Shown here piece by piece: positions 32,135 through 40,811 of a stretch of DNA of 43,079 nt. This stretch comes from CAYSUS01 sp964434165. Lineage in GTDB: Bacteria > Planctomycetota > Planctomycetia > Pirellulales > Thermoguttaceae. A program made the position numbers and the translations under genes. Where the stretch lies: positions 1-43,079 of the forward strand of contig CAYSUS010000064.1 in NCBI GenBank assembly GCA_964434165.1. The letters run 5' to 3'. Below the pieces are notes generated by a model. That model searched no databases. It had not been told where the DNA came from and was given only the letters and a program-made list of their open reading frames with translations. Position 1 is the stretch's first letter; the number at the start of each line of letters is the position of its first letter.

Positions 32135-33592
32135 TCAGGCGCTTTCGCGACGGTCGCGTTCCGGCCCGGAGGCCGCAGGGCGGGCGGCGATCTCCCGGCG
32201 CATCTCGGCGGCGATGAAGAACGAGCCCGTCACGCAGATCAGGTCCTCGGGCGCGGCCCGCTGGCGCACTGCGTCCCAGGCCTCGCCGGGACGCACGCAC
32301 ACGTCGAAGCTCCGGCCGGTGAGCTGCCGACCGATGCGACGCAGCCTCCCCGGAGGCACCCCGCGGGGATTGCTCTGATAGCGTGTGAACACCACGTCGT
32401 CGAATTGCGGCAGCAGGCGCGACAGCATGGCACGCACGTCCTTCTCGAGGGTCGTCGCGAAGACCAGAAGACGGCGCTGCACCGAAAACGACTCGTCGAG
32501 CACCCCCGCAAGCGCCTCGACCGAGGCCCCGTTGTGGGCGGCGTCCACGACGATGGTCGGCTGCCGGGAGACGACCTCGCACCGCGCGGGCCACTCCAGC
32601 CGGGCAAGGGCGCGGCGGCACGCGTCCTCGGGCACCGCCCAGCCCGCCCGACGCAGCTCCTCCACGGTCGCCAGCGCCACGGCCGCGTTGGCCGCCTGGT
32701 GGCGTCCGGGCAGCGACAGCTCGACGACCCGGCTCGCGCCAGGGGACTCGCCCCGGATATCGCGGAACGTCATGCGGCCGAGGGCCGGGGCGGTCTCCAG
32801 CCCGCGAGGCGGGTCGTAGTCGAAGGCGAAGTCGCGGTCCAGCTCCACCAGCCGGCTGGCGCTCGCCCGGCAAACCCCCCGGATCACGTCCCTCGGACCT
32901 GGGGCGGTGACGCCGCTGACCAACGGCACGCCCGGCTTGACGATGCCGGCCTTTTCGCGGGCGATGGCCTCCAGCGTGCTGCCGAGCTGGCGCGTGTGGT
33001 CGAGACTAATGCTGGTGATCACGCAGGCCACGGGCCGGCACACGTTGGTCGAATCGAGCCGCCCTCCAAGCCCCACCTCGAGCACGGCAGCCTCGACCTT
33101 GCTCCGCGCGAAGTGCAGCAAGGCCATGGCCGTGGTGATCTCGAAATAGGTGGGGGCCAGGGCTTCGGGGTCCGCCGCGGCCTCGCGGTCCATCTCGGCC
33201 ACGGCCGGGCGCACGGCCTCGACCAGCTCGACCGTGTCGAGCGGGGAGCACGGCTGGCCGTCGATCCGCATCCGCTCTTCGAGCTGGTCCAGGTGCGGCG
33301 AGGTGAACAGGCCGGTGCGCATGCCCGATTCGGTGAGGACGGCCGCGAGCATGGCCGCGGCGGACCCCTTTCCCTTGGAGCCGGCCACGTGCACGATGGG
33401 CGTCCAGCGCTCGGGATGGCCCAGCCGGCCGAGCAGATCCCGCATCCGGTCGAGCTTGAACTGCTGCAATCGGTAGGGGACGTTGCGGGCCCGCTCGTAA
33501 TCGATGCGGCCAAACAGAAAACCCAGCGCGGCCTCGCGTCGGGCGAGCAGGATTTGGGGATCGGTCGCGACGCCGCGGATCGAAACGGACAT
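32135..33592 (-). CDS. folC: Folylpolyglutamate synthase/dihydrofolate synthase
   Basis: The 485-aa protein has the FolC pattern: YRLQQFKLDRMRDLL, P-loop G71-SKGKGS, TGLFTSPHLDQLEERMRI, AVLEVGLGGRLDSTNV, ITSISLDHTRQLGSTLEAIAREKAGIVK and VDAAHNGASVEALAG. It adds glutamates to folate and may also make dihydrofolate, using ATP, in the cytoplasm. The start at ATG 33592 agrees with the usual FolC length; the frame is open 28 codons further but has no family sequence there. GAGG lies about 12 nt upstream. It is the first gene of a minus-strand group and is divergent from the ABC transporter operon. TATAAT on the minus strand at 33789-33794 is a possible -10 box. Confidence 0.93.
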   Translation of the reverse strand: MSVSIRGVATDPQILLARREAALGFLFGRIDYERARNVPYRLQQFKLDRMRDLLGRLGHPERWTPIVHVAGSKGKGSAAAMLAAVLTESGMRTGLFTSPHLDQLEERMRIDGQPCSPLDTVELVEAVRPAVAEMDREAAADPEALAPTYFEITTAMALLHFARSKVEAAVLEVGLGGRLDSTNVCRPVACVITSISLDHTRQLGSTLEAIAREKAGIVKPGVPLVSGVTAPGPRDVIRGVCRASASRLVELDRDFAFDYDPPRGLETAPALGRMTFRDIRGESPGASRVVELSLPGRHQAANAAVALATVEELRRAGWAVPEDACRRALARLEWPARCEVVSRQPTIVVDAAHNGASVEALAGVLDESFSVQRRLLVFATTLEKDVRAMLSRLLPQFDDVVFTRYQSNPRGVPPGRLRRIGRQLTGRSFDVCVRPGEAWDAVRQRAAPEDLICVTGSFFIAAEMRREIAARPAASGPERDRRESA

Positions 33593-34040
33593 GGAAGCAG
33601 GGCCTCGGAGTGGCGAAAGGCGATCGTCCTCGACGCAAGCCCCGTTCCAGTGCCCAATCCGCGGCGCAGTCCCCACGGGAAGTCCACAGGACCCGAGGCC
33701 GGGGGCATCCGCCGGCGGCGGGGCGCCTGCGAGTTGGCGGTGTACTCAAGCTGGCAACGGCACGGTGGCCCCCCGGAGCAGACGGGTCATTATAGGGGAT
33801 GCCTGCGGGGCGATCCTAGGGCACTGCCGGTTTCAGGGGGGCCTTCCAGTGGCCTCAATGCCGGCGTCAGGACCGTGGGGAGCCTGCCGGTTGACCCACC
33901 GATCGCGGGGTGCGGCGCCGCCCGGCAATGCTGCTTCGGCCGCCCCCTGGATTTCTTGCCTTTGGCGGAATCCGGGCGAACCGGGGGGCCTTCCGCCTCG
34001 TATCAACGCTGTCTTGAGGTGCGCCAACACGGGAGACGGT
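33593..34040. other. Divergent leader region between folC and the ABC operon
   Basis: This 448-bp gap has no convincing gene. It holds a minus-strand TATAAT (reverse complement at 33789-33794) that may serve folC, although its -35 is poor. A direct repeat GGGGGGCCTTCC occurs at 33836-33847 and 33983-33994. GGATT (33949-33953) pairs with AATCC (33969-33973) around an inner GCC/GGC. These sit in the 5' leader of the ABC operon and could be regulatory. The Shine-Dalgarno GGGAG (34031-34035) belongs to the ATPase gene. Confidence 0.5.
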
Positions 34041-34931
34041 ATGCAATCCGACGTCGTCATTGAAACGCGAAACCTGACCAAGGTCTATCGCGACTTCTGG
34101 GGCCGCCAGAAGGTTCGGGCCCTGAAGGCCCTCGACCTGGAGATCCGCCGCGGTGAGATCTTCGGCCTCCTCGGCCCGAACGGATCGGGCAAGACAACCA
34201 CCATGAAGCTCCTCCTGGGGCTGCTCTTCCCCACCAGCGGCCAGGCCCTCGTGTTCGACGAGGACGCCACCGAAGTGACCAAGAACGAGCGGCTGGGATA
34301 CCTGCCCGAGGAGTCCTACCTCTACAAGTTCCTCAACGCCGAGGAGACGCTCGACTTCTACGGGCGGCTGTTCAACATCTCGCCGATGGTCCGCCGCCAG
34401 CGGGCCGCCGAGCTGATCGAGATGGTCGATCTGGGCTGGGCCAAGCGGCGTCAGCTCAAGGAGTACTCCAAGGGTATGACCCGCCGCATCGGGCTGGCCC
34501 AGGCCCTGATCAACGACCCCGAGCTGATCCTGCTCGACGAGCCGACCACGGGTCTCGACCCCATGGGCACGCGCTGGATGAAGGACCTGATCCTCAAGCT
34601 CCGCGATCAGGGCAAAACGATCGTCATGTGCAGCCACCAGCTCGACGACGTGCAGGACGTTTGCGACCGCATCGGCATCCTGCACCAGGGCGAGCTCAAA
34701 GAGCTGGGCCGGGTAAGCGACCTGCTCAAGGTCCGCGAGATGACCGAGTTGCAGTGCTCGGGCCTTTCCGAGGAGGCCGAGAAGGAGGTCTGCGCCACGA
34801 TCGAACGGCTCGGCGGCACGGTCCATTTCGTGGGCAATCCGACCACGACCCTCGAGAAGCTGTTTGTACGTATCATCCGCGAGAGCGAGGCCCACCCGGG
34901 ACGCCGCGTTCGAGGCGTTCAAGACAACTAA
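34041..34931 (+). CDS. ABC transporter ATP-binding protein
   Basis: This 296-aa ATPase carries Walker A GPNGSGKT (45-52), the Q-loop region YLPEESYLY, a divergent ABC signature Y142-S-K-G-M (in place of LSGGQ), Walker B LILLDEPTTGLDP, and the H-loop CSHQLDDVQDV. The C-terminal part (LKVREMTELQC, then GNPTTTLEKLF) matches the tail of ABC-2 type ATPases such as CcmA- and GldA-like proteins. It should power the large permease encoded next. The start at ATG 34041 has GGGAG 5 nt upstream. The permease gene begins after 77 bp, and a third gene overlaps the permease by ATGA, so the three form an operon. Confidence 0.9.
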   Translation: MQSDVVIETRNLTKVYRDFWGRQKVRALKALDLEIRRGEIFGLLGPNGSGKTTTMKLLLGLLFPTSGQALVFDEDATEVTKNERLGYLPEESYLYKFLNAEETLDFYGRLFNISPMVRRQRAAELIEMVDLGWAKRRQLKEYSKGMTRRIGLAQALINDPELILLDEPTTGLDPMGTRWMKDLILKLRDQGKTIVMCSHQLDDVQDVCDRIGILHQGELKELGRVSDLLKVREMTELQCSGLSEEAEKEVCATIERLGGTVHFVGNPTTTLEKLFVRIIRESEAHPGRRVRGVQDN

Positions 34932-35008
34932 CCGCCCCATGCCCGCGGCTCTGCGGGCCGGCGCCGCCTCGTCCTCCCTTCCAGCCCTTTCGAGATCGCC
35001 GTTACCGC

Positions 35009-37138
35009 ATGGTCGTCGAAAACTACATTCCCAGCTTCGCCGCGTGGCTCCTGGGGCCGAACTGGCACGACGGGTTCCTCTTCCATTGGATCGTGGCCTG
35101 CGTGGTGGCCTTGCTCGTGCTGGGCGCTCTGGGGGCGCTGGTCACCGTGGCGCGATTCGGCCACCGCTGGCCTGCGCGCCTGATCGGCTACCTGGTAGTG
35201 ACCGGGTCGCTTGGCGTGCTGTTGATATTCGGCCTTCTGGTGTGGGGCAGTTCGCTGGCCGACAACGCCCGCCCCGTCGAGGTGGACGGGGCGCGCCAGT
35301 ACGTCGACAAGCTCGGCGATCCGATCCCGGCCACCGACGCGGCCGTGCTCACCGCGTATGAGGGAGTCGTGGCCGGCCTGTCGCGGTTGCTGGGCGACGA
35401 GTGGTACGACGGAGCCCTGTACTTGTGGCTGGCCGTCGTGTCGCTGATGGTACTGGCCACACTGCTGGTCGGCTGGATCGCGGCCATGCTCCGTCGCGGC
35501 CCCGTGGCGGGGGCGCAGAGCGTCGATCGCACGCTGAGCGACATCGTCGTCGAGTTGATGCGGATCTCGCCCTTCCGGGTCCTGGCCCTGACCTGGCTGG
35601 CCGTGAAAGAGGCGATCCGGCGGCGAATCGTGGCCGCGTTCGCCGTGTTCCTCGTGATTCTGCTCTTCGCCGGCTGGTTTCTCGATCCGGGCAGTGTCAA
35701 CCCCTCGCGCCTGTACCTCGACTTCGTGCTGACGACCACGAGCTATCTGGTGCTGCTTCTGGCCCTGTTCCTCAGCGTGTTCAGTCTCCCGGCCGACCTC
35801 CGCAGCAAGACGCTCCACACCGTGGTCACCAAGCCGGTCCGCTCCAGCGAGATCGTGCTGGGGCGGATGCTGGGTTTCACCGCGTTCGGCACGCTGCTGC
35901 TGGCCGTGATGGCCCTGATCAGCTACGTCTTCGTCGTGCGGGGTCTAGCGCACGCGCACACGCTGGATCCCAAGGCCGTGGAGGAGGCCCGGCTGGTCGC
36001 GGGAGAGGACGATCCCGAGTTCCTCGTCCAAACCAGCAAAGTCCACAACCACCGGCACATGGTGGTGATCGAAAGCGACGGCACCGCCTCGCTGGAGACG
36101 GAGAACGGCCACTGGCACGAAATCGAGGCCCGCGACGACGGCAGTTACGCGATCGGCCCGCAGGAGGGCGCGCTGGTGGCCCGGGTCCCCGTGTACGGCA
36201 AACTCCGTTTCCTCGACCGCCAGGGGCGGCCCGACGAGAAGGGCATCAACGTGGGCGACGAGTGGACCTACCGCAGCAACATTGAGGGCGCGACGTCGTG
36301 CGCTGCGATCTGGACGTTCGAAGGAGTCACGCCCGAGCGATACCCCAACGGCATCCCCGTCGAGATGACCCTGGCCGTGTTCCGCACCCATAAAGGGGAT
36401 ATCGAGAAAGGCATCCTCGGCAGCCTCGCGGTCCGCAACCCCGAGACCGGCCTGACCAAGGAGGTCACGCTGTTCACGGCCAAGGAGTTCGAGATCGACA
36501 ACCACTTCATCCCCCTGGAGGTCAAGGGGGCGAGCCTGTTCGACGACCTCGTGGCCGACGGAAAAACGGAGATCATCCTCAAGTGCCTGATGCCGGCCCA
36601 GTTCTTCGGAGTCGCGCAGGCCGATCTCTACATCCGCGCACGGGACGCCTGGTTCGAGCTGAACTTCCTTAAGGGATATGCGGGCATCTGGCTTCAGATG
36701 GTGCTGGTGATCGGGCTGGGCGTCACGTTCAGCACGTTCCTCAGCGGGCCGGTGGCGATGATCGCCACGGCCGGGGCCCTGGTCGGCGGGTTCTTCAGCG
36801 GCTTCATGTATCGTCTGGCCACCGGGCAGACCTACGGCGGGGGACCCGTGGAGTCGCTGATCCGCCTCGTCACGCAGATGAACGTGATCACCGAGCTGGA
36901 AGCCAGTCCCCGGACCACGGCCGCGAAGATGATCGACGTGCTCCTCAGCGGCCCGTTGTGGGCGATGTCCAAGATTCTCCCGCCGTTTCCGGAGTTCAGT
37001 TGCTCGAAGTACGTAGCGTACGGCTTCGACTTCTCGTGGCAGATGATGGCGGCCAACGCCTTCTGGGCCCTGGGCTTCCTGATTCCGGTCTTCGTCGCCG
37101 GGTACCTGTTCCTCAAGACGCGGGAGGTGGCGCGATGA
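35009..37138 (+). CDS. ABC-2 type permease with large extracytoplasmic domain
   Basis: This 709-aa membrane protein has predicted spans at about 26-48, 57-80, 137-160, 207-226, 245-260, 286-310, then a soluble block of about 240 residues (310-550), spans near 556-600 and a last one at about 680-703. The string DLRSKTLHTVVTKPVRSSEI, just before a span, is the cytoplasmic-loop motif of ABC-2 permeases. The inserted soluble domain (GTASLETENGHWHEI, EIDNHFIPLEVKGASLFDD) is unusually large and of unknown function. Together with the ATPase it forms an export or envelope-remodelling transporter; the substrate is unknown. The start has only a weak Shine-Dalgarno. The stop overlaps the next gene's ATG as ATGA at 37135-37138. 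Confidence 0.85.
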   Translation: MVVENYIPSFAAWLLGPNWHDGFLFHWIVACVVALLVLGALGALVTVARFGHRWPARLIGYLVVTGSLGVLLIFGLLVWGSSLADNARPVEVDGARQYVDKLGDPIPATDAAVLTAYEGVVAGLSRLLGDEWYDGALYLWLAVVSLMVLATLLVGWIAAMLRRGPVAGAQSVDRTLSDIVVELMRISPFRVLALTWLAVKEAIRRRIVAAFAVFLVILLFAGWFLDPGSVNPSRLYLDFVLTTTSYLVLLLALFLSVFSLPADLRSKTLHTVVTKPVRSSEIVLGRMLGFTAFGTLLLAVMALISYVFVVRGLAHAHTLDPKAVEEARLVAGEDDPEFLVQTSKVHNHRHMVVIESDGTASLETENGHWHEIEARDDGSYAIGPQEGALVARVPVYGKLRFLDRQGRPDEKGINVGDEWTYRSNIEGATSCAAIWTFEGVTPERYPNGIPVEMTLAVFRTHKGDIEKGILGSLAVRNPETGLTKEVTLFTAKEFEIDNHFIPLEVKGASLFDDLVADGKTEIILKCLMPAQFFGVAQADLYIRARDAWFELNFLKGYAGIWLQMVLVIGLGVTFSTFLSGPVAMIATAGALVGGFFSGFMYRLATGQTYGGGPVESLIRLVTQMNVITELEASPRTTAAKMIDVLLSGPLWAMSKILPPFPEFSCSKYVAYGFDFSWQMMAANAFWALGFLIPVFVAGYLFLKTREVAR

Positions 37139-38694
37139 ACAGCCGCCAACGCTCCTTCTACTGGAAGATCGGCTACGTGGCGGGCATCTGCGTGCTGGTG
37201 CTCGTGCTTCACTGGCTGGGGCGCCCGGCCACGATCGGCTCGACCGAGGGCAAGGGCTCGCCCGGCGGCGTTCTCGCCCGGCTTCGCGCCGAGCACGGCC
37301 TGAGCGAGGCCGCCCTTGGCGAGATCGACCCCGCCAGCGAGACCATGAAGCTCGCCACCCTGGGGATGCGCGGCGTGGCCGTGAACATCCTCTGGACCAA
37401 GGCCCACGAATTCAAGATGAAGAAGGACTGGACCAACCTCTCGGCGACGCTCGAGCAGATCGCCAAGCTCCAGCCGCACTTCATCTCGGTCTGGAAGTTC
37501 CAGGGCTGGAACCTCTCGTACAACTGCTCCGTGGAGTTCGACGACTACCGCGACCGCTACCGCTGGGTCATCAAGGGGATCAACTTCCTCCGCGACGGAA
37601 TCAGCTACAACCAGTTCGAGCCACGCCTGTACTGGGACCAGGGCTGGTTCACCTCGAACAAGATCGGCAAGGCCGACGAGAAGGTCCAGTACCGCCGCCT
37701 GTTCCGCGAGGACGACGACTACCACGCATCGCTCCCGCTGGAGCTGCGCGATCCGACGCGCGACAACTGGCTCTGCGGCAAGCAGTGCTTCCTCAAGGCC
37801 ATCCGCCTCGACACGGAGGGGCACGAGATGAAGGGGATGGGGGACCTGATCTTCCTCTCCGACCCCGGCATGTGCCAGATCAACTACGCCAAGGCGCTGG
37901 CCTCCGACGGCATCTTCGGCGAGGTCGCCCAGCAGGCCTGGGCGCGGGCCGCGCGGGAGTGGCACGCCAGCGAGGGCTCGTTCGGCTCCAGCGAGGTCGA
38001 GACGACGTTCCGCGATCCGCGCACCGGCGAGACGCTGGTGATCCGCTTGAACGACAAGGAGTCGTTCATCGAGGAGGCCGAGAGCCTGGAGGCCGAGCTC
38101 GACGCGCTCGCCCCGGGGCTCCGCGATAAGCTCCGCGAGGAGAAGCGGGCCACGCTCTCCGACGAGGAGCGCGCGGCCCTCGACGTGCCGGAGGCCCAGC
38201 GGACGACCGACGAGGTGGCGGCCGCCCTGGCCGCGCGGAGGAAGCTGGAGGTCTCGGTGGACGAGGTGGCGCAGCGCGTCACCGGCAAGGACCGCCCCAA
38301 GGCCCTCAAGCTGGCCCGCGACGCCCGCCTGGCGCGGCAGATGGCCTCCTACATCAACCGGTATCGCGACATCGTCAACTTCGAGTACTGGCGACTGCGC
38401 TGCGAGACGGAACAGACCGACATGGCCCTGGCCGCCAGGGAGTACATCTACGAGGCCGACCAGGCCGCCCACCTCGACCTCATCGCAGCCAAGGAGAACT
38501 ACGAAAAGGGGCTCGCCGAGTACCGCAAGCTGCTCGACGCTTTCCCCGAGCTCCTCGAGGACGAGGTCACCGGCGAGGAGCTGGTCGAGGTCATCGACAA
38601 CTACAAGCGCCACCTCCGCCGGCTGGAGGAGTACCTGCCGGCCGACTTCATCCTCCAGGATGTGCTCGACAAGCACGCCAAGGAAGAGCAGTAG
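37135..38694 (+). CDS. Membrane-anchored protein of the ABC operon, unknown function
   Basis: The 519-aa protein starts in an ATGA overlap with the permease, with GGGAGG (37121-37126) upstream. A single N-terminal span (IGYVAGICVLVLVLHWLG) is followed by a mostly helical body with W-rich stretches (FISVWKFQGWNLSYNCSVEF, WVIKGINFLRDG), DPTRDNWLCGKQCFL, and an acidic region rich in Glu (EAESLEAELDALAPGL). It may be a periplasmic partner subunit of the transporter, perhaps with TPR-like helical repeats; I do not recognise a specific family. Its tight coupling to the permease is strong evidence of joint function. The gene ends 99 bp before the Tat propeller gene. Confidence 0.8.
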   Translation: MNSRQRSFYWKIGYVAGICVLVLVLHWLGRPATIGSTEGKGSPGGVLARLRAEHGLSEAALGEIDPASETMKLATLGMRGVAVNILWTKAHEFKMKKDWTNLSATLEQIAKLQPHFISVWKFQGWNLSYNCSVEFDDYRDRYRWVIKGINFLRDGISYNQFEPRLYWDQGWFTSNKIGKADEKVQYRRLFREDDDYHASLPLELRDPTRDNWLCGKQCFLKAIRLDTEGHEMKGMGDLIFLSDPGMCQINYAKALASDGIFGEVAQQAWARAAREWHASEGSFGSSEVETTFRDPRTGETLVIRLNDKESFIEEAESLEAELDALAPGLRDKLREEKRATLSDEERAALDVPEAQRTTDEVAAALAARRKLEVSVDEVAQRVTGKDRPKALKLARDARLARQMASYINRYRDIVNFEYWRLRCETEQTDMALAAREYIYEADQAAHLDLIAAKENYEKGLAEYRKLLDAFPELLEDEVTGEELVEVIDNYKRHLRRLEEYLPADFILQDVLDKHAKEEQ

Positions 38695-38793
38695 GCACCG
38701 GGCCAGCGCGTTGCGTGCCGCTGCGGGCCGGACGTAGAATGGGGGGGTGATCGGAACGCGCCCGAGCGACCCCAACCCGCAGCGAGGCTCTTC

Positions 38794-40086
38794 ATGCACG
38801 CGCCCCTTCCCCGATGGACGCGCCGCGACTGGCTCAAGGCGAGCGCCGCGACCCTGGCCGGCGGTCTTGGAACGGCTGCGCTCGGCCCCCCGGTCGCGGC
38901 CGAAGACAGCCACGCTCGACCGCAGCTTCCGCCCGTCCGTCAGATCACGCGCGGCCCCAGGTTCCACTGGTTCGGCTACTACGACAAGCTCCAGTTCGAT
39001 CCCAACTGCCGGTACGTGCTGGGGATGGAGGTCGATTTCGAGCACCGCTCCCCCAGGCCCGACGACGTCATCCGCATCGGCATGGTGGACCTGGAGGACG
39101 GCGATCGCTGGATCGAGCTGGGCACGAGCCGCGCCTGGTGCTGGCAGCAGGGGTGCATGCTTCAGTGGGTCCCCGGCTCCGCCAGCGAGATCCTCTGGAA
39201 CGACCGCCAGGACGAACGCTTCGTCTGCCACATCCTGGACGTCAAGACCGGCGCGAAGCGGACGATCCCCCACGCCATCTACGCGCTCAGCCCGGACGGG
39301 ACCTGGGCCGCTTCGCTCGACTTCCGCCGCGTCAACGATACGCGCCCGGGCTACGGCTACGCGGGCCTCGCCGATCCCAACGCCAAGGTCTCGGCCCCGG
39401 CCGACTCGGGCCTGGTGCACGTCGATTTGAAGACCGGCGCGTCGAAACTGCTGTTCTCCCTGGCCGACGCGGCCAGGATCCCCTTTGCCGAGGGCGACCT
39501 CTCCCAGGCGAAGCACTGGTTCAACCACCTCCTCGTCAACACGGACGGCACGCGCGTGGAACTGCTCCACCGCTGGGTCGGCCCCGGCGGGCGCGGTTTC
39601 ACGACGCGGATGCTCACCGCCGCGCCCGACGGCTCGGACGTGCGCGTCATCGACCCCTCGGGCAGGACTTCGCACTTCATCTGGCGCGACCCGCGCCACA
39701 TCCTCGCCTGGAGCTGGCACAAGTCGCACGGCAGCGGGTTCTACCTGTTCGAGGACAAGGAAGGGGGCACGGTCGAGATCGTGGGCAACGGCGTGATGAC
39801 CGTCAACGGCCACTGCACCTATCTGCCCGGAAACGCATGGATCCTCAACGACACCTACCCGCAGGGCAAGGAGCGCCTCCAGAACCCCTACCTCTACCAC
39901 GTGTCGACGAACCGGCGCTACCCGCTGGGCCATTTCCACCTGCCCAAGCAGTACGCCGGCGAGTGGCGGTGCGACACCCATCCCCGCTTCAGCCCGGACG
40001 GCAAGCTGGTGTGCATCGATTCGCCCCACACGGGCCAGGGCCGGCAGCTTCACCTGATCGACGTCAGCGGGATCGTCGGGGCGTGA
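38794..40086 (+). CDS. Tat-exported beta-propeller protein (TolB/oligogalacturonate-lyase-like)
   Basis: The 430-aa protein has a Tat signal (TRRDWLKASAATLAGG) and repeated beta-propeller strings such as FGYYDKLQFDP, IYALSPDGTWAA, HVDLKTGASKLL, FIWRDPRHILAW and THPRFSPDGKLVCI. The last resembles the W-S-P-D-G blades of TolB and oligogalacturonate-lyase-like propellers. No lyase residues can be confirmed, so the activity is uncertain. The start has GAGG (38784-38787) six nucleotides upstream. The gene is in the same direction as the ABC operon but separated by 99 bp, and may have its own promoter. The 3' end is followed by 124 bp and then a REP-like element. Confidence 0.7.
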   Translation: MHAPLPRWTRRDWLKASAATLAGGLGTAALGPPVAAEDSHARPQLPPVRQITRGPRFHWFGYYDKLQFDPNCRYVLGMEVDFEHRSPRPDDVIRIGMVDLEDGDRWIELGTSRAWCWQQGCMLQWVPGSASEILWNDRQDERFVCHILDVKTGAKRTIPHAIYALSPDGTWAASLDFRRVNDTRPGYGYAGLADPNAKVSAPADSGLVHVDLKTGASKLLFSLADAARIPFAEGDLSQAKHWFNHLLVNTDGTRVELLHRWVGPGGRGFTTRMLTAAPDGSDVRVIDPSGRTSHFIWRDPRHILAWSWHKSHGSGFYLFEDKEGGTVEIVGNGVMTVNGHCTYLPGNAWILNDTYPQGKERLQNPYLYHVSTNRRYPLGHFHLPKQYAGEWRCDTHPRFSPDGKLVCIDSPHTGQGRQLHLIDVSGIVGA

Positions 40087-40210
40087 GGGGCCTGCAATCG
40101 CTCTCGTCCAGGCCGAGTGCCCCGCGGATGCGGTCTGTTTCCGCCGGGCAGCGTGGGTTTCGAGTCGGGAGAACGGTTCCTGGCCCCCTGCGAGCGCGAC
40201 GCGACACGGA

Positions 40211-40320
40211 GGGGGACAGGCACCTTTTTGCCCACGCCCTGATCAGCTTGGAGTCCGGCGTCGGCCGCCCGCCAGTCGTTTGCGAGCTTCGGCCCCGGTT
40301 CGAAAACGGTGCCAGTTCCC
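40211..40320. repeat. REP-like imperfect inverted pair
   Basis: GGGGGACAGGCACCTTTTTG (40211-40230) and, inverted, CGAAAACGGTGCCAGTTCCC (40301-40320) share the core G-G-C-A-C-C preceded by GAC or AAC and followed by a T-rich stretch; about 15 of 20 positions agree when one arm is reverse-complemented. From memory, the motif resembles repeats linked to REP-associated tyrosine transposases in planctomycetes. No transposase is present here. The right arm ends 8 bp from the stop of a decayed gene. Confidence 0.5.
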
Positions 40321-40327
40321 GCGGCGA

Positions 40328-40755
40328 TTACGGCCAGTCGCGGACCTTCATCTTGCGGAGCCGCTCCGGCCAGGCGAACGTCGGTGCGCCCGTCCGGTCG
40401 TATCCCTTCAGGTGTCCCGGGTCCTTACGGCTTGCCACGGGGACGTAGCGCCAAGGGTTGTCGCACAGCGTCTTCTCAGTCAAGGCGGGCAGGTTGGGGG
40501 CGTACCGCTCGAGCTCCGCCCGCGTGCTGACGTGGTTATGCTCGTGGTCGTTCTCGCGGTTGGTGTCGAACCAGCTCTGCACGCCCTCGGCCCAGTACTC
40601 GACCACCCGTTTGCCCGCGTACGTGCCCTCCCGAAGCTTCCTTTTCTTACAGAACGGGTCGAGCCCCAGCGACGCGCGCGGGGCGCGCCGCTGCCTTCGA
40701 GGTGCGAGGCGGGATCGCTTGCATGCGCCGCGCCGCCGGCGGCGAACAGGATCAA
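40328..40755 (-). pseudogene. Remnant of a secreted zinc-peptidase-like gene, internally deleted
   Basis: Three pieces in the right order but different frames remain on the minus strand. An N-terminal signal-like segment (LILFAAGGAAHASDP) begins near 40755. A short N-terminal core SLGLDPFCKK lies in the next frame. The C-terminal part is TYAGKRVVEYWAEGVQSWF, then DTNRENDHEHNHVSTR and a long tail to a TAA at 40328. From memory, planctomycete secreted proteins have LGLDPFYKK near the N-terminus and, some 150-200 residues later, HEFAH and EYWAEGVQSWF. Here these ends are joined directly (LDPFCKK then RKLREGTYAG), so the zinc-binding middle is missing, and a frameshift separates the signal peptide. 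This cannot be a working gene. Confidence 0.55.
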
Positions 40756-40811
40756 CGCGACTGAAGACGGCTTCCTCGTCGGCTGCTATCTCCCCATGCC
40801 GTGCCGGCAGA

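Noticed and set aside
36832..40053. 1,073-codon open frame on the minus strand
   Set aside because: It lies antisense to the permease end, the 519-aa protein and the Tat propeller gene; the real genes have start signals, signal peptides and family motifs.
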